DNA of 64,000 nt, taken from Synaphobranchus kaupii. Lineage: Eukaryota > Chordata > Actinopteri > Anguilliformes > Synaphobranchidae. Location: contig CM056391.1 of assembly GCA_029718625.1 (NCBI GenBank), forward strand, positions 3,276,662 through 3,340,661, given 5' to 3'. Positions 25,351 through 37,276 of the stretch are shown here, piece by piece. Each line of letters starts with the position of its first letter. Position 1 is the first letter of the stretch. Made by a program: the position numbers and the translations under genes. The notes under the pieces were generated by a model. The model saw only the letters and a program-made list of their open reading frames with translations. It did not search any database and was not told where the DNA came from.

Positions 25351-26112
25351 GATAAAGTTATCATTGAACTGTATGCCTAGGAGATCTATCTGAGTGCATA
25401 TTCTGTGCGTTATCATACTGAACTACGCAAGGAACGTTAGAACATATTTATTGTTGCAAAACAAGTGCTGTCAAAGAGGCTTGTTGTATATAAGATGCCT
25501 CTTTTACTGGCAACATTCCCTGATGGTCAGCATTTAGTCGTGCAAAAACATTCTGGAGGGTTTTTGTCACATACACTTACATTTATTTTCTGAATGAAAG
25601 CATTGGAATGACAAATTTGTTTAGCATTGCTAACATTCCTAGTAAAATGAAAACGAATGGCCATCCACAATTCAAACTCTTTTGTTAGCTTTTTGTGAAA
25701 ACATTCTAAGGTTGTTTCTGCAATGTTCCTTGTAACTTACAGTAAATCTAAGGAACAAGCTGGAAACATGTTTTTTTCTGAGAATGTTTTCCGCCTCATT
25801 CAAGGAATGTTCTGAAGGCCAACAATTGTTAGCTGGATATGTGCTATTAATATAATACCTGCATTACAGTTGAATTAAATAATGGCTGAGCTAACCAGTA
25901 CAATAAGCAACAAAATGTATGCGATGAGATAATTTATATGGTTTATCTATTCATGTGATGTTGATCTGAATTCTTAGCCGGAAAACAGAGTACCCCCCCC
26001 CCCAGTGATATTCACAGTCTCTGTTGGTTTTGCCTAATTGCATAAATAAATCCATATGTTTCTCATTTCCATTTGCTACGTGCAGGAAGAATTGATGGAA
26101 AATGTAACTCTT

Positions 26113-26214
26113 CCCTTATGGAAATGTAATATACTGCAGTACATTTTAAATATATTGTGAAGATAATGTTGATATATTTACAATATACTGCAGTATATTC
26201 TTTTTTCATAAGGG
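26113..26214. mobile_element. Palindromic MITE, copy 2
   Basis: CCCTTATGGAAATGTAATAT at the left and TTTTTTCATAAGGG at the right. Internal arms have ATATACTGCAGTA on both sides. Nearly identical to copy 1 at 19236. Confidence 0.85.
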
Positions 26215-29200
26215 TTCCATCTCCTTTGCAAGGTTCCTGTGCAAGTCGGTTCCATCACCCTTCAAGGTCTAAGGCCTGCAGGCGGCCTGGGACGCAGGTG
26301 TTGTGTTGTGTTGTGCGTCCGGAATGCAGCCGAGACTGTATTTCCATATTTTATTTATATATTTATTGGGCAGTAACACTTGAGTGGATATTGAATTATT
26401 TGCCTTTGAATGACAGATTCTCTAAGGCGAGAGCTGTTTTCAGCTTAGTTCTCCGCATGAAAAAAAAAATAGAATGAATAAAAGAACGTCCCTAAGCTGA
26501 GTTTGATGAATTAATCCATGTGTTCTTTTTTACTTAAATACAGATTTATTAAAGCATTGGAACTATACGACATATTCAAAGTAAACTAATGAGGACTCAA
26601 AACAGATTTGTATGGTTCGGAAAATGAAGACAACTTTAAAATGTTGTTCGATTGGCACAGATATTTATAAAGAATACAAACATTTTCTTGAAAAATATTT
26701 TGCAGCACCTTTATGTGAAGCTGATGGTCCTGCACTATACTTGTTGTCCGAGCATTACTAAATCTGCATTAAACATTTCCTAAATAAATAGGCTAGTTAA
26801 TTTTAATGCCATTTAATAACCGTATGTTACTCACAAAAGATTTGTTAAAGTGTTAATGAACTAACAGCAAGCTCCCTCCATAATTTGCAACCATCAATAC
26901 AATGTGAATAGGCACAGACTGGCAATAATTTCACATCAGTATAAAAAATGCATACATTTTTTCCCCACAGATGGTAATGTTTTTTTAAACAGCCAGTTTA
27001 CTGTAACAGCAAAGGCGCATAAAACATTTAACAGCACGCGCAGGTAATCTTTTTAGTCATGCGTATTTCGCCGCGAACTTGGGGGGGGCCTGCATTGCAG
27101 CCACGAGCCTTTAACGTGCCGTTCTCCGCCGGAGCTCCGAGAGAAAAGTATTTGTGATATTATGTATGCATACGTCGCTGACTCCGCTGCTTTGCATTTT
27201 TAATGACGAGGAGTAGCCTAAATAATGTAACATCCCCGTGGGTGCCAGCGCACTCGCGATGCGTGTATCTGTTGTCCTTTTTCCCCTCTACTTTTTTATT
27301 CCGATAAACACCCACTGAAAACATCGCGGCCTTGGTAAACAAAAGACAGCAATTCTCCGCCATGAACAGATTGTCAACTGTCTGCAGTTTCAGGCTCAAC
27401 TTCTTGAAGATGCTCCAGGAGTATATCCTAACCATGTACACTGTTGCTGGATGCAATTCTCCCCACTCAACAGATTATTCAAAGCTCTGTGATTTAGGCT
27501 ACTTCTATACAATTATTTTTAGGAATACTCCCCTTTTAAAAATTCCTCAGCGATTCCTGTAGCTAGAATACGTATGCACACGGAAACAAACTTCCCCCAT
27601 GATTTTTACCTAATGGACAGTAAAGTGTTGTTTTAAAGTGTTGATTTTACTAAGTTGATTTTTTTTATTTTTAACCCAGATAAAATATACTCTATCAGAG
27701 TAAAATGTACCATGTCAGGGGTGATTTAACACAACATTTTATGTCCGCTTCTTTAAGGAAAGCCCTTATCTCTATGTTTCCTTAACAAAAGAAATGTCTT
27801 CTTTTATTTTCAAATGTGTTTTCATAGCTAGCATGAAATGTAATTGCTCGTAATGTAATTGTAAACGCCACTGTTTTAACAGGTTGGCTATGAAACATTA
27901 AAATTTAAATGTGACTACAAAAATTATTTTTAAATGGTTTTTCATTTTGTTTAGTGTTTTGTAGGCCTGCTGTTTTAAAATCCACAGACTACAATTTTGT
28001 GTGCCCTTACAAAGTGAAGGACAGAGCATCGCTGTGCAAATCAGTTTGTGATTCTTGATGCCGTAAAGGTCATGTACTGTGATTTTTACTTTAGAGCTGA
28101 GAGAGAGTCTCTCCCCATCACCGCAGATGTGGGACGTGCGTGGGCGCCTCCCCAGCAAACCGCGCTGCGTTAACAAGGTCGCTTGGATGTGACTGACGTC
28201 TCGGGACGCCGCCAGCACCTGACTGACGGACGGTCAAACGCCGGAAAAGGACATCGGACATCCCAGGTTCTGTTTCTGAAATCCCTCAAAGTGCCCCCAA
28301 GTAAGAGAAGACTGAAAGAAGTGAAGCCCAGCCTGTCTGAACAGTAACCAATTAGCATATGTGGCAACCTGGGGTATATTCTTTTTTTATATATATATAT
28401 ATCTCAGACAGGGATAAAATGGTCAGATGCAATTTGAATGAGGGCTTAACAAACTCTCAGACTCTCAAGTCACTGAAAATAGTGGCTTTATAATTAAGCA
28501 TTAGCACGCACATCCAAGGCAAAAAAGAAAACATATGAAAGCACGACAGGACAGGATTTCTTTGACAGAACAATCAAGTTTCTATTTAGGGTACTTGTGG
28601 GGTGGGGGGTTCTTAACAAACAATTAGGAGTTCAAACACTGGAAAAGTTAGGGCTCGGTTAATGTTGTTGGTCTGCCAAGCTCCCTGCTGAAATATCTGG
28701 GGCTAAAATGTTTCTGGCTTTGCCTGCTGTTTTCCAGGGCTAAACAATGCTCTTTGTTGTTGGTACTGATTTCCAGATTGCACCGTTTCCTTAAAGGGGA
28801 AACCGATACACTCTTCAGCGTGCACACGGGCAAAACAGGGAGCATTCCATGAACTTTCTAGTTTCTGTTGGCATGGACACATTCTTCTGCGCACAGGGAA
28901 AATTAACAAGCAGGAAAAACATTCCTGTTCCTTAACACCATGATAATGAAAAGAGCCATGTTTCAATATGCTTTGCGTATGCATAAATAAAACTGTGCCC
29001 GCCTGCTCTTTTTTTTTTTCATTTTTCATTTTTAACTGCGGCTTTGAAGTCAACGATGTGTGGCTGAAGAATGTTAATGTGCACCTTTCAAATAACGTAA
29101 ATATTCATCGTTGTCGCCACACTTTTTATGTTTCTAAAGCTTCTAGGATGATGAATGCTCTTCATCCCGTGGGTTCAAGGTCAGCCTCTGCCGATATCTG

Positions 29201-30640
29201 CATACCAATGCACTGCTAACTTCAACAATTAAATGACCTATTTAAAATGTGACTTTATTTAATTTAGCTTTGGGGACAAAGTTTAACGGAACAAAGAGGC
29301 GTAGTTTGTTCACAAAGCTCAAGCAAAACTTAACTCCTGCCCTGAAAGTCGTCCTACCCTAGCTCTTATTGTTTGTTTATGTTTCGCTTTGTCGTCTGGA
29401 AGCCACAGGAACTGTGCATTCTGGGATATCAGCAGAGCCACACACACATTGTGTTTACTGGGGTATCTCAGGGGTTAACGCCTCCGGAGAAATGCGTGCA
29501 AAACAAACCACATACGACAACAAGAAGCAAAAACATACTTGGAGCTTAACCCCGTGATGAAGCTTATAGGCCTGCTGGATTAAGACCTTAGACCCTACTC
29601 ATACCATAGGTGAGTGGACTGTTACCCTCATACAAACATCAGGATTCCGGTTGGAAACAAGATGCAGGTCCTATGCGTTCACTCTGGCTTTAGGGAGGAT
29701 TTGACCTGCCTCACCAGAATCTACTCAGTCAATTGACCGATCAATCAATTAACCAATGAAACAAATGAGAACCAGTGCAGGGAGGATAATCAGTCTTTAA
29801 GCAGATCCGGTCCAGTACACAGTATTGAATTGCTATGCTGTAGCCTACTAATGTAAACACCGCACATCAAATAATTGGTTCAGTCATGATATTATATACT
29901 ATAAGGTCCTCATCTCCACTTCACATAATATTACTGTACCGTACTTCTTCTACAAGGTAAAATTAAAAAAAATACACAAATAAATATGCATGCCAATGTG
30001 AAAAAAAATACACCAAACTGAGACTAACCCTTTTATTTTTGTCACTGTACATTAGGGCCTACTGATCTGTGCGTATGACGAGTGTAGTTTAGTTTGCTTG
30101 ATTACATTATCAATTTATTTATTTCACTTGCCGCTGTTTATGTTTACGTTTGCGATATATGATATGTTTCAGAAAATGTCTAGCTAATGAATCCTGTAAT
30201 TTTGTTGGTGTCATTCAAACTTAATATTGTAACTTTGTGGCAATATTGTGTACTTATTGTTGTATTTGTCAAACACTGGGGGGTGCCGGAGTCCCTTTGA
30301 TTCCTTAAATCCTTTGGAGATTTTGAAAATACTCAACATCAGTAGATCTACACAACATATACTTAGAGATAAAGATTTTGCACTTAAATAATGGCACCAC
30401 ATGGCCTGCTATGCAACTAGGGAAATGGCAGTCTTTCATAATTTGCCTTAGTATGATTACAAAAAATAAATAAAATGTCATGTTTCTCACCACCAATGTA
30501 GGCCTATGGGTTGCAGTTCAACCAGTAAGCCATTTATAAGGCGATGCTATCACATTAAAGGTCTATCGATACTAAAGTAAACCAAGCATTTACATTGTGC
30601 ACATTATGCACACACACAGTTCTTTGATATAAGATTGCTG
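26215..30640. other. Mostly unique AT-rich intergenic DNA
   Basis: No recognisable exon on either strand. Short TA repeat at 28390-28404, GC-richer pieces at 27050-27145 and 28110-28260. Frames of 60-120 codons occur but lack family resemblance. Confidence 0.5.
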
Positions 30641-30679
30641 TTATGCTGGTATATAGCTTTCGCCCTTGTGTGGCTGTTC

Positions 30680-30732
30680 TTTCACATTCCAAGTCGCCTT
30701 GCAAGAGCGTCTGAGTTAATGTAATGTAACAT
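30680..30732 (+). mobile_element. L2/UnaL2-like 3' tail fragment
   Basis: AAGTCGCCTTGCAAGAGCGT followed by CTG and TAATGTAATGTAA, the tail plus its TGTAA-type 3' repeat. Upstream body is not recognisable. Confidence 0.55.
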
Positions 30733-31369
30733 ACTGTAGCCTATAGATCTACCGGTTTTTATTTTTCTTTGTCCCACATGAAGTTACATTATACTATAGC
30801 TACAAGGCAAGGCCTATGCGGATTTGAAACATCGAATGAAACTTCAACCATATGCGGACCTGCTCGCGAAAGTGTGTTTGTAAAACCACGTGATCTGCAA
30901 ATAATTGAGTCTCCAACTCTCCATACTGAAGTAATTTGTGGACCGCTGGAAGCGCAGATGGAATCTAAAATTCACTCAGTGTGTGTGAGCATGTGCGCTG
31001 TTTAGAAAAAAAAACGCATGTAGCCTACTGTTGTTTCAAAGGTTGCGGGGTAGGAAAGCCATGTTTTAAATGCAAAGCAACTAATCTGAGTAAATCTTGA
31101 AGGGAAGTAGGCCGACAATTAGTCCATATCTCAATACGTGTATAAAAACACAGATCAATTAATTATTGAATAAATAGGCCAAATAATTCCCTGTAAAATT
31201 ACAACAACTGAAATCATCACACATCAGAGGAAATCGCGCCGGATGTCTTTAATGGGTTACCCTATACCCGTAAAGCCATTTTTAACTTAAATTTAGCTTG
31301 CAAATTCGTGATTTAAATCGGAAATGTGCTCCAAATAGGCCCGACAGAGTCGAAACGTGCAGTAGGTCG

Positions 31370-31700
31370 ATAAGGGGGGCAGTGTGACTCTCTCTCTCAC
31401 GCGCGCGTGCACGGGGAAAGCGTAGGGGTTGTTTCGCGCGCGCCCGCCTCCGCGGGATCGCGCTCAGTGCGGAGAACGGAGGACTGCCTGTGAACCAGCA
31501 GCAAAACTAAAGTGCAGCGCCGTCACACACACGCAGCTGAGAGAGCAGCGGATAAGGCACACACAACTGTCATCTTCATGCAACAGCGCTGAGATCACTC
31601 AGAAGGTGACGGTTGCCCTAATTACATCGGATGCACAGGCCCGTAGTTTAACCCTGCCGTTCCGCGCAATTCCGTCTTCTTCCCGTAATTGTAGCACGAA
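31370..31700 (+). promoter_or_regulatory. spock3: CpG-rich region: likely spock3 promoter and 5' UTR
   Basis: The stretch just upstream of the first coding exon is the most CpG-dense part of its neighbourhood, with CGCGCGCG-type runs at 31400-31460. It is surrounded by AT-rich DNA. No TATA box stands out. Because the ATG follows a splice-acceptor-like TTGCAG, a non-coding first exon should end here. Candidate donors are AGAAG|GTGACG at 31604/31605 (intron about 157 bases) and GAAAG|GTACGG at 31702/31703 (only 59 bases, probably too short). Which one is used cannot be decided from sequence alone. Confidence 0.55.
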
Positions 31701-31761
31701 AGGTACGGGGTTATACGGATGTTAGAGTCTCACATGCCTTTTTGTCTCTCCTCTCTTGCAG

Positions 31762-31893
31762 ATGCTGAACGCAGCTTTGTTGAGTGTTTGTGCGGTCGCC
31801 TGCTGTCAGGTTCTCCCGGCAGCAGCTAGATCGGACGGCGGAAATTTCCTGGATGATAAATGGCTCACGGGACGCTGGGATAAATTTCGAGAC
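31762..31893 (+). CDS. spock3: spock3 (testican-3), first coding exon: signal peptide and N-terminal segment
   Basis: This exon encodes the first 44 residues of testican-3, a secreted extracellular-matrix proteoglycan of the SPARC/testican family, best known from brain and reported to restrain membrane-type matrix metalloproteinases. Residues 1-22 form a hydrophobic signal peptide ending in PAAA, with a likely cut before Arg23. Then comes RSDGGNFLDDK, the signature start of mature testican-3, and the WDKFRD block that closes this exon in the family. The ATG directly follows a pyrimidine tract and TTGCAG, so an upstream non-coding exon is likely. The 3' end is GAC|GTACGT in phase 0, the phase I recall for this family. 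Compared from memory with mammalian testican-3, about ten residues between FLDDK and W(D/N)KFRD are missing, without loss of frame. SPOCK1 and SPOCK2 fit less well, because SDGGNFLDDK is typical of SPOCK3. Seen: sequence, frame and splice sites. Inferred: identity by family recall, no search run. Confidence 0.92.
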
Positions 31894-33242
31894 GTACGTA
31901 GCTTTTTTCAAATGCTGTTTTTGTTTTTTTTATTTATCTTTTTGTAATTGGCTTAATACCGTCCCCGTTTCAGGTCGTGCTTCCAGTATGTCGTGTTTTC
32001 GTGTGGATGCATAAAAGGACACGCTTGGATATCCGATAGCACTGCAGTTAACGGCATGAGCAGACATAGTTTCTCATGAAAATTTATTATAGGCGAGTAT
32101 GACTTATCTGTTTGATACATTTGCGAGCAAATACGTGTAGTCCTTATTTTTTTACGACAGTTAGCGAACTAACCGTGCGAAGTTATAAAGCTAATTTAGT
32201 GTGTATCATTGCCGGTCGTGTTGAATTGTGTTGTTGAAGTATAAAGTCACAGTGGAGTGATTTGCGATGAGCAGTCCAAAGCTATATGACAGATGTGATC
32301 AGGAATTGGTTATAATACACAAGAGACCATTATTTTGCTATAGCCTAATGCAGAAACCTACAGGCTAGGTTTTTTCTAACCTTGTCTGTTCTATTTGATC
32401 AGAGCATTCAGTCACTGTAATGTCTGTAAACCAATGAAGCTGATGATTGATGTATACAGAAAGCCAATAACAATTCCATTAGCAATTGCAATTTTCACAA
32501 ATAGTTTTTAAAACAAAACCTCCTGTAATAATTATCTCCCCTGGTGGGTAATATAATGATTTTTGGGGATAAAAAGAATGGAGGAATGAATAAAAAATAT
32601 ATTTTATTTCTTGTAAAACTCAACCAAAATAGGCTATATCTAGGCAATGAAATGGGGAAAAAAATACCCCAAGGAGTGAAACTTGTCAACCCAAACTAAT
32701 GTTAGTCAACATACATTAACATGCCCATCAATCTCATAAATCCAGCTCTCAGTTTCTACTGCAAACTACTGTTTGAAATGTTTATTGCAGATTGTATGTA
32801 AAAGCTACAGTCAATGATTTGTGGTCTGATATACATGTCCGATATACATGTAATTAATGTGATAGAATGATCTTCCTGTTGAAGTGTGCCTCTTATTGAT
32901 TAGTCCAACTGTCCTTAGCCAAAGACTTATTTGGCCAGTCAGTTGTCCATATAAACAAATCACCTGAGCTATTGATATAGGGTTATGTAGTTAGCTAGCC
33001 AGTCTGTATGAGTTTATGTATTTGTGTGCGTCTGTCTTTGCATGTGCATCATAGTAAAATATAGTATATGGACTGTTAGTGGTGTGAAAATGAAATTGTA
33101 CTAATGACTAACTAGCACACAGTTGTTATAAAGCAAATTACTTAAAACAATCCAAAAAGTCTGAATCGACGTTCAGTAAACATACAAAATGGATTTTATT
33201 GACCCCATTATTGTGCCGGGTAGGGGCTTATATAAGGTGGTA

Positions 33243-33470
33243 GTACTGGACAGCTGTGTTGCACAGCGGTTAGGGAACTGGGCTTTTGCCTCAATGGTTG
33301 CGGGTTCGAACCCTGCCATTGTCCCCTCGGGCAAGGTGTGTAGCCTGAATTACTTAAGTAAACGTCCAGCTGTGTAAATACATTGTACGTTGAAAGGTAA
33401 TGTTTTTGTAAATCACTCTGCAAAAGGGTATCTGCCAAATTCAGTAAAGTAACGCAATGTAAAAAAAGTT
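33243..33470 (+). mobile_element. tRNA-derived SINE, diverged
   Basis: A box AGCGGTTAGGGAACTGG, B box GGTTCGAACCC, body CTGAATTACTTAAGTAAACG, decayed tail AAATCACTCTGCAAAAGGGT and TGTAA at the end. Older than the 21947 copy by divergence of its tail. Lies in the first spock3 intron in sense orientation. Confidence 0.85.
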
Positions 33471-33851
33471 TCTCCCGATAGTGTTATTCAGTGTCTGTTT
33501 GTTGAACATAGATCCTCAGATTCGGGCCTCACATTGAAAAAAAAAATTCAACAAAAAATGTCTTGTATCTTTTTACAAATTTATGTTTGGAGCTACTGGC
33601 TTTTGTGTAGTACTGTGGCGTAGATCAAAAGGGGGCCGGTCAACGCCCTGGGGAACTGCACCTGATTGGCTGAGATTGTAATAGCTGTGGGAGGGGCGGA
33701 GCCAGCAGCAGTAGGCACAGTCCTCTCCCTGGAGGCTTTTTAAAATAGAAAAACTGACATGGCTTTTTTTTTCACCCCTCAACATTCACAAATAATATGC
33801 TTGTGATCTAACCTACACGGATCAGGGAGAAAAGAAAAGAAAAACCTTTGT

Positions 33852-33881
33852 TCTCACCCCCCCACCCCCCCCCCCCCCCCC
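33852..33881. repeat. C-rich tract
   Basis: CACCCCCCCACCCCCC passing into an uninterrupted C run. Confidence 0.93.
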
Positions 33882-34736
33882 GGTGCCTCTTGTGTATTTG
33901 TGTGCAATAAATCTCAGTGAATAATTGATGCTGAAATTACATGGGAGACTTGTAGAAAACTGCAGTGTGAAATATCAAATATCACACATGGTATTATTTT
34001 AAGTTGTCAATGATGTTACTTTTTTTATTTGCTGTGAATCACCTCACAGGGCATACGCAACATTGTGTCAGGAACCCTAAAATAACATCTGCTAATGAGC
34101 CGATATTTAACCTGCACGGTGTCCTCTTTTGGGACATAGTCTGCTTTTTTATGTCCAAATTCATATAAAGCTTTTGATATTCGGCTGTCCCTAGGCAACC
34201 GAGCAGGATCACATTAGTTTTATTTGATCCAGAACGGTACACAAAGTATCTTTCAGCATTAAAATTGTGATGCATCCTCATTAGTTAGCTTTTAAAGTGT
34301 GGCAAATTGACCTGGTGAAACGGTATATTACTGATCCTTTCCCTCACAAACCTACAGTGAAACCTTTAATTAATGGACTGTACATGCACACACACGCTAA
34401 AATGCTCAGTGTTCATTTAACTCTTAACAGACTTTAAACGAGTCCAAGAGGGATGAGATGTACTCTCGCCAGATTTATCACAGGATATTTTACTGTGGGT
34501 GTGTATGCAACCTCCTCTGTTTGCTACAGGACTGGAAACAAACAGTGATAGTATTCAAAAGCTCTTCAGAAGGCCATGTCTGTTAACCTTGGAACAGACC
34601 TCTTATATATTAGCAGTGTTTACATGCAAGCAAGTCTTAATTAGAGCTCAGTAGACATTCCCAGTCCAGGTTTGCTGCCTTTCTGCTCCTAGACACTGTA
34701 AAAATACGTTATCATTCAGATCCAAAGGGAGTTAAT

Positions 34737-34775
34737 TGTGTGTGTGTGTGTGTATGTGTGTGTGTGTGTGTGCGC
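34737..34775. repeat. (GT)n microsatellite
   Basis: GT run with one TATG interruption, ending in GCGCGAGCG. Confidence 0.93.
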
Positions 34776-35883
34776 GAGCGTGTGCTTATCCTGAAATAAT
34801 CGTTTGTGATTGCAGCACTATATTAAATATAAACAGTCCATAAAGATACATAGATTATACAATTATGATAATTTTCACATGCTAATTAATCTTTTTAATG
34901 AGCAACTTATTCAGCTCATACATTTCACTGGTATGATTGATTGTGTGATCTATTGTAAAACCCTGTACCCCGCATGTAGTTTTGATGGAAACATGTTTGA
35001 TGGTGTAGTAGATTACTGACCTATTATCAAATACTGTATACATCTTGTAATTATGCCAACCTAAAATCTTATAAGCCTGTATTAATAACAGTGATCAGTT
35101 TTATTGTTAGCTGAACATTTTTCGACAACTCTTATTTGGAAATAATAGCACATGCTGCTCATTTCAGTGTAAAAATAATTAGTTTCAGTAATTTTAGTGA
35201 TTTCTGAACTGGGTGTGTCAAGAAGAAGAAAGAGACCTTGCATTTAATTGCAGGTATAAAGACAGGTTGATTGAATCCAGGGGTTAGTAAGGCATTTAAT
35301 GATTTTAAGTGGTTTTATTTTAAGCCGCAGAACTTAATGTATTAGTGTTATAATGGCATCCTTTGATTGACTTAATATTGGGAATGCAAGATAATTTTAC
35401 TCGTGAAGCGAAGGGTTACGCTGTCATGCCTCATTTACGGTCCTTATGGTTGCAACTGGAATAGATTTCTCAGAGAAGATTAGACGGTCATTATAATAGG
35501 CTCTAAGTAAAAAAGGTCTTTTTGTTCTTTTTTTTTTTTACTTTACAGTTCCACAAGATAATTGTGGTTTCCCTGGGGACCTGGGAGATGTTGAATTTAG
35601 CCGATTGCTTTTAAACGTGAGGCCTTCAGTCAGGCTCTATCATAATGATAATACCTGTACAGAGCGTTTTTTCTTCCTGTTTTTGTTCAATTTGATGGTG
35701 GTACCCAAGGGGACTGGCCTGCGTGCTCCTACCCCGCAATTATATTCAGGAGAAGTGAGGAGTCGCTTTTGAACAAAAGCTTTTAAAATATTGGCTCAGT
35801 TTTACAGGGTTTACTTGTAGCACAGGCAGTTTTAACTGGAACGCCTATAAATATAAGGCGTTTTATTGACATTTTAAGTATTT

Positions 35884-36060
35884 GCTTAGCGGACACTAAT
35901 ACCCAGAACATACATTTTTATGCATTATTTCTTTGTTCTCAGCTGAATATGTACTGAAACACGTTGCTCAAGGGTACAACAGCGGTATATAATCAGGTGT
36001 TTAAGATGTGAAACGTCAGGGTACAGACCAATTTCCTGTACCGCAGTTACACGCTGGCTT
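35884..36060 (-). mobile_element. Degenerate SINE, reverse orientation
   Basis: GCTTAGCGGACACTAATACC is the reverse complement of the decayed SINE/L2 tail, followed by ACACGTTGCTCAAGGGTACA, the reverse complement of the TACCCTTGAGCAA body. The head is hardly recognisable. Confidence 0.55.
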
Positions 36061-36139
36061 CACAGTGCATTAATCTTCCAGTAACAGGAGGAAACATGCT
36101 TTTGAAGTGGCACAAATGAAAAGTCATAACTTGTTTAAC

Positions 36140-36330
36140 GTCAGAATTATACAGAGCGACTTTAACTTACAACCCATGTTAATAGAGTTGGATATTTACT
36201 GAAGCAATTCGGGTTAAGTCCCACTGCTCAAGGGTGCAACGGCAGTGCCCCCACCTGGGATTCAAACCCACAACCTCTAAGTTATACGCCTAGGTTCCTA
36301 ACAGTTGTAATACACTGTCTGCCACCCCCA
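36140..36330 (-). mobile_element. tRNA-derived SINE, reverse orientation
   Basis: Tail CAGAGCGACTTTAACTTACA, body TACTGAAGCAATTCGGGTTA, head GGGATTCAAACCCACAACC (B box reversed). Placed about 80 bases after another reverse copy. Confidence 0.8.
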
Positions 36331-37141
36331 ATCTTTTGGGGTTATGGAATTTATTAATTTAATGTCAGTGTCCAAAGGACCAGGATATAATTATTTTCTA
36401 AATCAAAATCCTGCAAATGTGTGTGTGTGTGTGCCACATTTTTTATTAAGAAATCACAAGCAAACCTTTACCTTAGGGATTTGAGACTGAATGTTTTTGT
36501 TACAGACCTGTACTGCTACAAAGAGTTTCTGTAGATATATTTTCGCCTGGGACGATGTTATGGACGATGTTATGGCCTCCGTAAACGAGCAGTGTTATCG
36601 CCACTCTGTTTTGTTGACGTTGATGGGTTTCACTTTTTTATCTTGCGGCGACTATGTGAAAGCGTTGCCATGGCTTTTTCTCACGTCGGGGCACAGGGCT
36701 TTGATATTCAATTCCAGGAGACCACATCCTCCGTTGACTTTATTGTTGATTGTGAGCGCAGTTATAGTGCAGTCCCTTGCCAGACTGGAACGCCTCTGTC
36801 AGGGCGATAACACTTTCTCTGATGTTCTGGAGATGGATGGCAGCCCCGTTAACTTTAACATCAGGTGGACATAAATGCACAAAAGAAAATGGAGGGTGGT
36901 AATTATATGATCTCAGAACTTCTTTTTAAACATCTGAGAGTCAAATTCACTCCTAGAACTACTGAGTAACGTCAGGATGTGTGCAACGATCAGTTTACAC
37001 TTTTAGGGACGTATCATTTTAAAGAAATCAATGGCCATGGTCGTTTTCCACTGCCAGGTTCAGCACAAAGAGAGTCAGATTCACAGCCTGTGACCTAAAC
37101 TGTCACACCTTTACATTTGCTGACAGTGTGGCACCCTTTAA

Positions 37142-37276
37142 CCCTTTGAAGAGGAGATTTTTTGGAATGTTTTTTTTTTTTCTTCAAAATTCTAAGTCAG
37201 CGTTCTAGAACTCCATTGCTTTAGTAGTGGTTGTTACATCAGCATTAGAATGTTCAGTTAAGAATATTCTAATTGT
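37142..37276. mobile_element. piggyBac-type MITE, copy 2 (one end intact)
   Basis: TTAA at 37138-37141 precedes CCCTTTGAAGAGGAGATTTT. The rest is the reverse complement of the 42866 copy up to AGTTAAGAATATTC. The other end has decayed. Confidence 0.75.

Noticed and set aside
27600..27730. AAAGTGTTG/TTTTACT words as a dispersed repeat
   Set aside because: Looks like a known type of fish repeat but no boundaries or second copy in the window.
33243..33330. Possible tRNA gene (A and B boxes)
   Set aside because: The cloverleaf is not complete and the sequence continues into a SINE body. The same holds for the heads at 21947, 24216 and 45084 (reverse).
36491..36874. 127-codon open frame, plus strand
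   Set aside because: No recognisable motif, no splice context, lies in the spock3 intron. A second frame is open over the same bases.
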